From NCBI RefSeq assembly GCF_020520425.1, contig NC_079487.1:130470385-130534384 (forward strand): a stretch of DNA of 64,000 nt. The letters run 5' to 3'. Shown one piece after another: positions 32,894 through 45,500 of this stretch; position 1 is the stretch's first letter, and each line of letters begins with the position of its first letter. A model generated the notes under the pieces. It was not told the DNA's origin and searched no databases. It saw only the letters and a program-made list of their open reading frames with translations. This DNA comes from Spinacia oleracea (Eukaryota; Streptophyta; Magnoliopsida; Caryophyllales; Amaranthaceae). The position numbers and the translations under genes were made by a program.

Positions 32894-35800
32894 CCTGGTC
32901 CACGCTACAATTACCGTGGACCAGGGTATTTTTGTAAATTAATGTGAATCGGATAATCGACGTCTTATGTTATAGAAACTATAGGTTATGTAAAGTAACT
33001 ATATCTTCGGAATAGTAACTATGAAAAAATAATAATAATATAGTCATTTTGATAAGAATAATTATTCTATCCAAAGAGTAACTATATCATATAGAATATT
33101 AATTTTAACTGTAAAACAATTACTATAAAAATAAGAATAATTATATATTCATTCTTGCAGACAAAAAAAAGTAAATTATAGAAACTATAGGTTCTGTAAA
33201 GTAACTATATCTTCAAAATAATAACTATGAAATAATAATAATATAGTCATTTCGATAAGAATAATTATTCTATCCAAAGAGTAACTATATCATATAGAAA
33301 AGTAACTTTAGCTGTAAAACATTTACTATATTATAAAATAAACAATATGATATACAGATGTTTTAGAGGTCATATAGTAACCTTTTCTATTGTATAGTTA
33401 CTATTGTATATCACATAATTACTAAAATAAAAAAAAGTAACTACATCAAAAGTAACAGTAATTACAACTTCTAAACAGTAATAAAGAAAACATTAACTAC
33501 TTGGTTAGTTGTTTTAGCTACGACATTCTAATTATTTGCATCTATTAAATAAATCAGGTTAAACTCAAATATTTTTTGAACTAAAAAATACTAATCGACA
33601 CGTACGTCCACGTCTCTTTTTTCCAACAGCACGTCCTCTCCTTCCTCTACCACGTCCTTGGTTTCCATTGTTGTCAGGATTTTTTCTTCTTCTCTTACTT
33701 TTGTTTTCCTTACAAAATTTATTTTTTGCACGACTTCAATTTTGGGTGCATCATCTTTGTATTTCTGAATCAATAATATTTAAACTAAGTTAATGATTTA
33801 ACATTTAAATATGAAAAAATGACATAGTAACTATGTAAAACATATAGTTTCTATCATGCATCATATAGTAACTCTTAGAATTAACGATGGTAAGATACTC
33901 GCAAAATTGCAGATATAGTTATTGTTATTGTTATAGTCATATAGTTACTGTCATAATAATATAGTCACTTTTATTACTAATAACATAGAGTACAAAGAAA
34001 GAACATAAAAAAAACATAATGATAACATAGTAACTATTATACATGATATAGTATCTCTTAATATTAATGATAGTCATATACGAGCAGGGTTTCAGATATA
34101 GTTATTGTTATGATCATATAGTTATTGTGTTCATAACATAGTAACTCTTATTACTAATAACATAGAGGACAACAAAGAAGCTGGACATAAAAATAACATT
34201 ATAATATACATAAAAAACTATACCTAACATATAGTTACTATAATACAAGATATAGTACCTATAAATATTATTGATGGTCATTTAGTCACAAAGTTGCAGA
34301 CATAGTTGGTGTGATAATAATATAGTAACTCGATCCATAATATAGTAACTACATCACTAAAAATATAGAATAAACATACAAAACATGCACACAATATAAT
34401 AAACTAACATAGTACCTATTTCAAACATATAGTAACTATATAAAACATACAATAACTATTGAAGAAAATAAACATATGGTAACAGATCATGATAAAATAA
34501 ACATACTACCTATTTCAAACATATAGTAACTATATAAATAATATAGTAACTATTGAAGAAAATAAACATATGGTAACCAATCATGATAAAATAAAGATAG
34601 TACCTATTTCAAATATATAGTAACTATACAAACCATATAGTAACTATATAAAACATATAGTGACTATTATTATAATATAGGAACTATTGCACACATATAG
34701 TAACCATTATAATCATATAGTCACTATCTAAGAAGCGGACAAAAACATACTCTAAATAACATAGTACATAACGTAATCATATAGTAACTATTATTCATCA
34801 AAAAGTCACTATAAACTGTTCATAACATATTAATTATCTTAAACACATAGTTACTGTTTTAAACTTATAATAACTTTCTAAAAAAATATAGTAACTATTT
34901 TAAACACATAGTTCATGTTTTAAAGTTATAGTAACTTTTAAAAAAATATAGTTACTCTAAAAACTACTACTAACATAAACACAACGTAATGAACATTTCA
35001 GTGACTATTAAAAACACTATTTTGCAACATAAATTAAAGGTAACTATATCATTTATATACTAACTATGTGAAACACTAACCCTAATTTCAACAAAACAAA
35101 AAACATTTCAAATCACTCAACATAATAATAACTATTGTACACATATAGTAACCATTAAAATAATATAGTAACTATTGTACACATATAGTAACCATTAAAA
35201 TAATATAGTAACTATTGTACACATATAGTAACCATTAAAATTACACAGTACCTCTCTAAACCATATAGTTACTGTATTACTCATATAGTTACTATTTGAA
35301 ATGTGAACTCACTGATCGAATTCGCGAAGTGAAAACGATATTTTGGTAAAACACAAACATTAATTTCTCCAAAACAACAAATATTTTCAATTTTAAATAA
35401 AAATAGACTTAAAATTCTTTAAAAAACAACAAACCGAGATGTGATCTCTAAATATTCTTGCGAAAATTTGTAGACGAGCGCAAATTCTTCGATTCGGTTT
35501 CGGCAACGACGAACCTCCTTCTTGATCTACAACTTCCTCCAATTTTTCCTCATCTAATAGATCCAATTATAAGATAATTATGAAGAAAAACGAACAAAAC
35601 CTAGAAATTTGGGCTAAATTTTGAAAGCATAGAGAGAAAATGAAGAGAGAGAAAATGAAGAGAGAGAAATGAAAGAGAAATGAACAGAATGTAGATCTGA
35701 AATTTTGAAAAATAAAAAGTTTAAAACGTATATAAAGTGGGATAAACACAAATCGCATTGAAACTCTACAAAATACATAGTAACTCTTTAAAACACATAG

Positions 35801-35923
35801 TTACTGTAATACACATATAGTTACTATTTAAAATCACAAAATAACTGTCACGTGACAGTTACACATGTTTCTCATACAAATTACTCTGTTGCCCTGGTCC
35901 ACGCTAAGTTAGCGTGGACCAGG
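32894..35923. mobile_element. 3-kb hairpin-bounded AT-rich element, probably a DNA transposon
   Basis: Both ends carry the same palindromic sequence: CCTGGTCCACG...CGTGGACCAGG at 32894-32925 and CCTGGTCCACGCTAA/TTAGCGTGGACCAGG at 35893-35923. Between them lie 3 kb filled with dozens of ATAGTAACTAT/ATAGTTACTAT words. Some minus-strand stretches look like coding remnants (about 35560-35440, and a basic Arg/Gly-rich stretch at about 33710-33560). The shared ends suggest a mobile element with terminal hairpins, possibly Mutator-like or foldback. No clean target duplication was found and no transposase is recognisable. Confidence 0.5.
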
Positions 35924-36040
35924 TTTATATTAGTGTAAATATAGACCATGTTCATAGATCGAAACTGATTTTTACTTGTCAAAATAAAGTTGGTGTGGGG
36001 TCCGTCGGGCAATGTCCCGAATTCTTCTGCTTTGTCTTAC

Positions 36041-36540
36041 GGACAAATTGTTTTTTACCGCCTTAAAATATCGAAAAATTATTTTTTATCACATAAAAAC
36101 CTAAAAGTTGTATTTTACTACCTAAAAGAAATTAAAACTTGTTTTTTTACCCCTAAAGATTGAAAAAGTAGATGAAATCGTTATGTGGAGGGCCACAAAT
36201 ATCGGTAATATATCTAATATTTTCTTTTCTTTCGCGATTATGTATTTAACTCTCTTCTCTTCTTCTACTTCATTATTTTTATTAGTTCACATGATTTTTT
36301 CTCTCATTAATTCATAAAATTAACAAAATTCAATGGAAATGGAGAGAGGAGGGTGAAGGAGTTAGAGAAAATTATGGAGGAAGTGTATTAAATTGGAGCG
36401 AAATTGAATTAGGAAGTCCCACGTAACGATTTCATCTTTTTCTCGTTTTCATGTGGTAAAAAACAAGTTTTAATTTATTTTTTCTTAGGTGTTAAAAAAC
36501 AAATTTTTGGACTTTTTAGGTGGTAAAAAACAACTTATCC
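36041..36540. mobile_element. Mutator-type MITE, uninterrupted copy
   Basis: 500 bp with ends GGACAAATTGTTTTTTACC and, inverted at the right, GGATAAGTTGTTTTTTACC, each followed by further TTTTTACCACCTAAAA-like units. Flanking 9-mers TTGTCTTAC and TTTTCTTAA match at seven of nine positions, a decayed target duplication. The interior aligns with 10994-12211 once the hAT insertion there is removed. Confidence 0.7.
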
Positions 36541-36828
36541 TTTTCTTAATTTAAAAATTTAGGGGATTTGAACCTGAGTTTATTGTACACATGCCCAAAT
36601 TAATTTTTCATAAATTATGACTACTTTTTCTTACATAAATTTCATCTTTTCCCATCCAATCATCCCCACGTCCACTTGTATTTGTACTTTTTCAGTAATC
36701 AATACACTTTTTTATCCCTTCCCCTTAAAAAAACACTCATAATCTTTTTTCTTACACACTCTTTGCATTTCTTAATACCCGTATTTTTCTCCAAATATGA
36801 AAACTAATAAGGAACAAATGGACTACTC

Positions 36829-36995
36829 CATCTTTGAATTTATTTTCTCTTTGTAAATTTATCATTTTCACTTGTCCGTCTTAATTATGTGGTATTTTCC
36901 CTTAAATTAATTTGTTCCTTAAGGGAAAATAACACATAATTAAGAAGGACAAGTGGAAATGATAAATTTAGAAAGAGAAAATAAATTCAATGATG
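36829..36995. repeat. Long near-perfect inverted repeat (hairpin)
   Basis: Two arms of about 77 bp (36829-36905 and 36919-36995) are almost perfectly complementary, separated by a loop of about 13 bp. Mismatches are few (about five). It could be a MITE with almost no core, or a source of small RNAs. Confidence 0.85.
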
Positions 36996-39190
36996 AATAT
37001 CTTATAATAGGTGGAAATAGGGTGAAAATAACCAAATATATTTTTCCAATATAATCAGATCTTCTTATAATATGTTATTAATAATTAGATCATCTCATAA
37101 TTAAAGAAAAAAAAAAGAACTGAGCAATCAATGAATTATCATAAACAACCCCTTAATGCATTCTTCTAGCTTCTTTTTTTGTTGTTTTTTTTTTTGACAA
37201 ATGACCTTTATGTATTCATGGATCCACTTAAACCTCTAAATTAAACTACTCGCACATGATTAAATTAAACAAATTGTTAATAATTAAATTAAAGTTCATG
37301 ATAGGATTGAATAAGAAATAAATCTATGGATATTAATAATTTTAACAGTAAGCAAGAATAACGAAGCAATAAAAACTAGCTAGTGATTTAAAACAAGAGA
37401 AAAAATTAAAGTACCTCGAAGCTTGAATAATGGAGAAAAGTAATTATGATCCACACTTAGAAGAAAACCAAGAACAAATGTCAATAAAGAATTAGATGGA
37501 AAAAAAGCATAAGGGAAAATAAATAATTCGCGGATTATTCATAGATCTTCAAGTTAAAAAATAAAATAATCGATAACAAACTATAATCCCTTTGGTTGAT
37601 AACCGATGACAAAGCATGTGGACGACGATGAGTAACGATGCCTAAGCCTCACACAATGGGCAGGGAGTGTGTGACGCTAATATTGGTGTTTTCCGGCGCA
37701 ACAAGTTCTCATAAATAAGTTTATGTAAATAAAGTCAAAAATAAAACAAACAGCTCACAATCTACCATATTTTCTTTACTAGTCTTTTAAATATAATGGG
37801 ATTTAGCTAGGTATTCCTCCAAGGTTTTTTATTTTTTGGTGCAAATGAGCCACAAGGGCGGAAGCGATAATCAGTCCCATTTCCTCCAAGAATTTAGATA
37901 CATGGAGTTTTTTTTTTTTTTTTTTTTTTTACGAAAATTGATCCCCCAACGGTCTCTCACTCTATCCATTTAGGACACTTTAAAACCTTAAATTGCAAGT
38001 GAGTGAATTTCACTATTGTTTAACTTAACATGAATTTATGATCATTATCTAAAAACACAACCTAGATCATTAATGGACTCGACTCTAGAATTACCTCTTT
38101 CTCTAATAAAGATAAACATTACTCATGTATGCTTAGATTTATCAAATGCCATATACAACTATGAAGATTGCAATACATCCATTTTCATCATTACTACTGT
38201 AGCCCGTAGATCGTATCTATCAGTGTGCATTTCATATAACTAGCAATGAAAATCTCGAAACTTCAAGGTGATAATAGGGTGAAAATTAAAATGAATGTCA
38301 AGAAACCGATTGATTGAAAAATTCACCCCAAAAGGCTATAAGGAGTATCTAGATAACACACACACATGCACACAAAAACTCCGCACATACATAGTAAGTC
38401 TTTCATCACAATCTGACTAAAATAGTTGATCAAACAAATTAACTTTTTAATTTCACTGAATTGTTTAACTTACACATGTACTAGCAAACTAAAATTCGCC
38501 CAACCATCTTATATAAAACTTTATGATAAGTACTCCTGTAGAATTAGTTTTTTATTCAGTAAAACAAATATAGATTTCATGTAAAAAGTATTTAGAAATC
38601 TATATCGTAAAATAGAAAGAACGAAAAGGAAGTTTGTGTCACTTTTTTCCATTGGCCGATTGACCGTTGGTTTTTTTTTTTTTTTTTTTAATGCAGAAAT
38701 AGGAAATATATTACCAATTGAGGATTACACCTCTAAGTTTTGGGGCATACATAAAAGCCTACAAATAGCAGCAGTGCCATCACAAAAACCGATATTGACA
38801 CCACCTTTCAGGATAAAATCAGGATTACAAAAGTTAAAATATAGACAAACAAAATAAAGGAAGTTAGTTCCATACACTGCATCCTGAACCCATCCAAGAA
38901 ACTAAGTGGTCGAATCTTCCTCAGTAACCATCTCCATCTCGTTGGTTCACTTTTGCCGCAACCTATCCCCTGTATTTCAATTTCTTCACCTTTCAAAGCT
39001 TCAAGTACAATCAAGGCTAACTCCGTCATTTTACCCCACAACAAAAATTCCCCAAACAATTCATTTCAAAAAATATAATTACAATCGTAATTAATCTAAT
39101 TAAAAATTAATCACAATAATATTGCTCTTAGTTAATTGTCTTTGTGTCCCCACTTTTCCCTCTTAGCTCATCACAGATTCTTAGGAGAGA
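36996..39190. other. Upstream spacer of the myosin gene
   Basis: AT-rich DNA with several T-runs, including a long one at about 37910-37930. A stretch at about 38672-38860 read on the minus strand ends in an A-run and might be a LINE tail. No gene seen. The proximal part holds the myosin promoter; a GA-rich leader begins near 39190. Confidence 0.5.
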
Positions 39191-39540
39191 GAAAATCAGC
39201 ATAACACACACAACCTGCGAAAGAGAAAGGGAGAAAGAAAATTAAAAACCCAAAGAAAATTTAAACGTTTTTTTCTTGAAAAAACTTTTACTACTACTAG
39301 TACTATATTTTCAATTTTCAAATATATCATATATCATAAATCATAAATTACTTCTTCAAATTCGAGTTTTTTCTACAAAAAAGCTTGAAATTTGAATTTC
39401 TGGGTGTTTATGTTCTGGGCTGATCTACGAGCTTGGTTGGTTAATTTCAGTTGAGCTAGTTGAATTAGCTGGTGGGTCCCCTAAATGAGTTGAAGACTGG
39501 GGGCGAAACGAAACATAATCGTATTTCTTGCTTAACGCAA

Positions 39541-42500
39541 ATGGTAATTTCTAAGCCCCCTTTTAATTTTGTTTATTTTTCATAAATTTGAGTAATTTTA
39601 GGGATGAAATGATAACTGTTTTAGGTTATTGAGCTCATTTGATTGATTTGATTGGTGGGTTTATTGTATTATCAAAGGCTATGATTGTGTTTATGTTTTA
39701 TTTATCAATTCATATTTGAATTTGTGTGTGTTCTTGGAACTTGTGTTTGGTTTAGAGCTTATGTTGAAGTTTGAAATTTTTTGCTAGGTGTTGGGTTGAA
39801 ATGTATAACTATGATGTATTTTAGGTACAAGGGGTAATGAGTATTGTTTGTTGTTTCGATATTCGAGGGCGGTCATCAGTGTTTTGTATTGTTTGGAGTT
39901 ATGGAGGATTGTATGCTGTCCGATTTTTGTTATTCATTTACGTAGTAAAGTGCCTGAGCTTGCAATGCTGTGTTTTGGTCGGAGTGCGGTCTTTTTTACT
40001 GTTTTTTTGTACTTCCTTAACTTGGTGTGGATGGAACCACAAGAATGGATAGAGAGTGTTGGAATTTGGTTTGGTTGAAGCTTTACTGTTTTCTTGTTAG
40101 CCTTATTCTTCCTTACTTTACTTGTTATAGATGGTAACTACAAGAATGGATAGAGATTGTTACGGCAAAAAGCCGATGCATTTATCATGACTGCAATGGA
40201 TGATACGGGAGTATTAATTATGCTTGTTTCACATTACGTGTGTCTCGGACGCACTATTTGTTTTTATGAGTTTAGGTGTGTGCTGGTTATGAGTAAGTAG
40301 ATTTTCTCATTATGCTTCAATTGAATTCATGACCCTGTATCAGCTGGAGACAAGAAAAAGAATGCTCAATGGAGGCTTGATTTGCACTCCACCATGCATA
40401 TGTTTTCCGTACCTTTTAGTTGGGGAACAACAAGCATATTTACTTTCCCCTGACCTAGATCATTGTATCGGGTGTGGATTGTGGTGCGAAATGAACCTTG
40501 CATCATGAAAAAATGTTGTTTTTATGAAAATGAGCTCCTTGGTTTTGAGCAGTGAGACCTTGTTTATTGTGGGATCTTTTATTGGGTGTTTCTGTTGATG
40601 TTTTGAGTTTATGGTAGTTTATGTTTTTTTTTTTCAAAATGGTTTTATGTAAGCATTTCACATTTTTAGCAGTTCGATCCAAGAATAATTTTCTCTTTTA
40701 TTGCAGGCTTCATCAGTGAATATAATTATTGATTCACATGTATGGGTGGAAGATCCTAAGTTAGCGTGGATTGATGGAGAAGTTACTCGGATTACTGGTG
40801 ATGAGGTTCATGTTCGGACTACAAATGGAAGAACAGTAAGTTCTTTTATTTGGTGCTTTTTAGTATTCAAACCACCGGGTGGATTTTCATGTGTATATAT
40901 GTCTGTTGTTCTGGTGCTGTGTGATCAATATAAATTCTGCAGGTTGGCTACAATTGTATTTTTCTTGTGGGTGGTGGGGGGAGGGTTTCGAAGATTTCCA
41001 GTGTTAGATTTCCTTGGATTGGTTTCGGTTTTTTCCTTGTATCTCTTTGAAACTCGAATTTCATAAGGTAATAAATAATTGGAACTTTGCTAGATTAGGA
41101 CAGTATTTATCCTCAATCGAAACAGTAAGTTTCTTATATCTTTCTTATATCTGCTGATAACTTGTCACCATACCATAGGCAGAAGTGCTTAGTGTTCCAG
41201 AAACAAACATTTTTGAATTCCCTTTCACGTCAGAAACTTATAACAATGCAAATTACGTTTATTGACAATGTTTTCACTTTTATCCAAAATATGACGTTTG
41301 GAATGTGCGAGAGATTTAATGTTTTAATGGGAAAGTGTGAAGAGTATAATTTCCCAATGATTTAAATTAATTAAAATAATCACTTGCACGATTTTTGACA
41401 AAATGTTACAGGCATTTATGATACAATATAAAGGAAAGATTCTAAATGTAGAGATTAAAACGGGACACCAGAAACGGAAAGCGTAAAGAATAAAAAGGGA
41501 TGGAGGGAGTACCTATTTACTTGAAAATATGAGAATAATTTTCAGTGGACTATCATTCAGGAAATTTCTGGCATCAAATGCATGCTTAATAACTTGCATT
41601 GTCTTCTATCATAGTAAGTTCCGAGTTTCTGGTATGTGAGCTGGAAAGCCTAGTGGCTTGTTTGGAAGTAGGTTGTTATTTCTTCCACTTATCCGTTTAT
41701 GAATTCTGTGAAGTTTTAAAAACCGAGGTTCCGTCTGGATCTGTGTTGGTTAGAAAGCACATGTTGCTCATGCAAGGTTGATAAGATAATGTTTCGCCAG
41801 TCATTGCCTGCCTTAGTATTTATTGATAGTGATCTCCAAACTCAAATTGCTAGTTTATCATCTTTCAACTGCTATTATATTTGCATTTGTATTGCAATTT
41901 GCTTGCTATAAATCTGAAATTTATTTCTGTTAAGATTTGACTTCTGCTCTCTTTTGCTTTAGGTTATCACTAAGATTTCTAAAGTATTTCCAAAAGATAC
42001 GGAAGCTCCACCTGCAGGAGTTGATGACATGACAAGACTTTCTTATCTTCATGAACCTGGCGTCTTACAAAACTTGGCTACTAGATATGAATTAAATGAA
42101 ATATATGTAAGTATAGAAAGTTGGTACCTATTGTGTGAGAAAAAAGTAGAGAAGAGAGAAAAATATGATTTAAGTACTAATGGAAATCTATTTTTCCAGA
42201 CATATACTGGCAATATCCTCATTGCTGTAAATCCCTTTCAAAGATTACCTCATCTGTATGATACACACATGATGCAACAATACAAAGGAGCGAGTCTAGG
42301 GGAATTGAGTCCTCATGTTTTTGCGATTGGTGATGTTGCATACAGGTTCATTCTGCTTCCCCTTGCAGTTGCTATATATATTATATCTATTTATTTTAAT
42401 TTTTTTTGGGGGGATAAGTACACATGCTTCCAGCTTTTGTACGTTAATTCTAACTGACTTGGTCATTAATGAAAAAATAGGGCGATGATTAGTGAGGGAA

Positions 42501-45500
42501 AGAGCAACTCTATTCTGGTTAGTGGAGAGAGTGGTGCCGGTAAAACAGAAACAACAAAGATGCTTATGAGATATCTGGCTTACTTGGGTGGGCGATCCGG
42601 GGTAGAGGGAAGAACTGTTGAGCAACAAGTTCTGGAGGTAGATGAATTTATATTCGCGTGCTACCTCTTTCGGGTTATAATTCTGCATAAACTTTTCTGT
42701 TTTGTCTAACATCTACGTTTATGCTTTTGCATGATGTTTGGAACAGTCTAACCCAGTTCTTGAAGCATTTGGTAATGCAAAAACTGTGAGGAACAACAAT
42801 TCCAGGTGCGATTTATTTCTACCAAGTAGGGTTTTTTTAAATTTTTATTTATTTTTATAATTGCTCCCTACCTTGTAATTTTTTTTAAAAAAGTACTTTA
42901 CTCCTAGATTCTTATTCTGTTCTTTCACTTTATCCATGATACTCTAGTCGGTTCGGTAAATTCGTTGAAATCCAGTTTGATAAGAGTGGAAGGATATCTG
43001 GCGCAGCTATCAGAACTTATCTTCTTGAAAGATCACGTGTTTGCCAAATATCAGATCCTGAGAGGAATTATCATTGCTTTTATCTTCTTTGTTCAGCACC
43101 AACTGAGGTAACTTGCTGTTAAGTACTATGAGGTTTATCTTATTTCCATGTCTGCCACATCTGTATTTAGGAGCTGAAGTATGGTATTTCAGGATATTGA
43201 GAAATATAAGTTGGGCAATCCAAAATCATTCCACTATTTAAACCAATCAAGTTGTTATGAGCTGGAGGGTGTAAATGATGCTCATGAGTATCTGGAACTC
43301 AGGAGAGCTATGGATATAGTTGGAATCAGTGAGGAGGAACAGGTTAGTGTTCTCTGTTGCATGCTTGCGTGTAGGGAAATGTTATTCTCATACTAAAGCT
43401 AAACAATTTTTCTTCAGGAGGCAATCTTCAGGGTTGTGGCCGCTGTTCTTCATCTTGGTAATATCAATTTTGTTAAAGGAGATGAGATTGATTCTTCTGC
43501 CATAAGGGACGAGAAATCGAGATTCCATCTCAACATGACTGCTGAACTTCTTAGGTATATGTATGAATAATCTGGTCTCTTTTGTCGTGCAATTAGTTTA
43601 AACCTGCTAATATTCAGAATTAATTGGTAGGTGTGATGCCCAAAACTTGGAAGATGCATTGATAAAACGTGTCATGGTGACACCAGAAGAAGTGATCACA
43701 AGAACTCTTGATCCTGTTAATGCTTTATCTAGCAGGGATGCGTTGGCTAAGACAGTATACTCTCGCTTGTTTGATTGGTATTAAGCCGCACTAATAGTTT
43801 AGTTTTTTTTTTCCCATCTAGTTTAAGGGTTAATTAAACATTTTTCTTCTATGTTGCAGGATTGTGGAGAAAATCAATGTTTCAATTGGACAAGATCCAC
43901 ATTCAAAATCAATAATTGGGGTTCTTGATATCTATGGTTTTGAAAGTTTCAAGTTTAACAGGTGAATTATGGCTTTTACATCTCCAAAATCATATAAGAC
44001 CAAAAAAAGTATTTCCTATAGTAGCGGATGTACCTTACAACTGTGTGAAAAAATTGATGCTCACTTTTGCATTGAAATGGCAATATTGGGAAATCCTTTT
44101 GTTGTAGTTTTCCACCTTTCTCGATGCATCTGGTGAAATTTCTTAGGATGGTACCCGGGATTCAGGGGAAGGCTATTTCTCTTACACTTATTTGACCACT
44201 GAATTGGTAATATGGAGGATGCCTTTTCTTGTAGTTCCCGAACTTCCTCGATATCATGGTGGGAATTCAAAGGGTGTAGCCAACTGGAATGAAGTGGCCA
44301 ATGGTCTCCAGATTTTCGCCCAATTATTTATTCTTTCCAAAATTGGTACTATGGGAGTAAACAAATTGATTAGAGCCTGAGCTTTCCAGTCTTGATGTCA
44401 TCTTAGGCCTTAATGTTCGCCAAGCCTTGTGAGTTTGAGCTCAAACTTGGGTTGGTTCTTTTACCGCTAGGCTCAAAAGTTATATCTTTTTTTCTGTTGG
44501 TCATTGTTTGACATTTCTTAAAAAAGAAAATATAATATTGATTAACTGAAAAAAGAGGAATAAATAAAAGAAACAAAAATGAAGGTTAGGCTTTGCTGCA
44601 TTCTGCATGCTTTGGTCCTCAGCGTAAGCTCAAGTTAAACTAAAGTAGCTCAAGCAGAGATTTGACCTAGAGAAGCCCTGGGGTTGGCTAAGGCTGCCTT
44701 ATTTGTTAAACTTGTAGGTTTATAGCTCTAGTGGAGAATAAACCTCCCTTGATTGTACTTATTGTGAGAGGCTAGGAAATGGAAGCCAGAACTATGGAGA
44801 AACTTTCGGTCCTCGTTGTTGTTTCCTTGCTCATTATTAATTATTATTTTTAATTGTAAAACAGTTTTGAGCAATTCTGCATCAATTTTACAAATGAGAA
44901 ACTGCAGCAGCATTTCAACCAGGTTAGACTCCTTTGTTGTCAGTGTGTTGGATTATGGTTTAAAAATGATGATATACTCATACATCGATTTCATTTGCAG
45001 CATGTCTTCAAGATGGAGCAAGAAGAATACTCCAAAGAAGAGATTGACTGGAGCTACATAGAATTTGTTGATAACCAGGATATGTTGGACCTAATTGAGA
45101 AGGTGTGTTGTGGTTGCTCCTTAGTTTCCGATGATGGCGTTTTTCTACTTAAATTTATCTACTTTATAAGCTCTTTGTTTGCTTGTTTGTTTAATTGTTG
45201 AATTATGTCAACTTAGTTATTTTAAGAGCTTGTATAACTGAGATGATCCTCTACAGAAACCTGGAGGAATAATTTCCCTGCTTGATGAAGCCTGGTATGA
45301 AAGGATTCCTTTCTCTGTTGCTTGTTCTAAATCATGAAGTTTAAATACTTGAACAAATTTCAGTTTTTAGTGCTTCTCCGTACAATGTGTGATTCTCATC
45401 AGAAATGTGTCTGTGCAGCATGTTCCCTAAGTCTACACACGAAACATTTGCTCAGAAGTTGTACCAGACATTTCAGAAAAATAAACGCTTTTGCAAACCA

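Noticed and set aside
33000-35300. CRISPR-like or satellite array suggested by the repeating ATAGTAACTAT words
   Set aside because: Spacing is irregular, both orientations occur and there are no uniform spacers; it is a dispersed motif within one element in a plant nuclear genome.
36545-36600. GGTTCAAATCC-like word (minus strand) resembling a SINE B-box
   Set aside because: No convincing A-box partner; too little to support an element.
38672-38860. Possible minus-strand LINE 3' tail ending in an A-run
   Set aside because: Only the A-run and a vague 3'-end style support it; no RNase H or RT frame and no target duplication were found.
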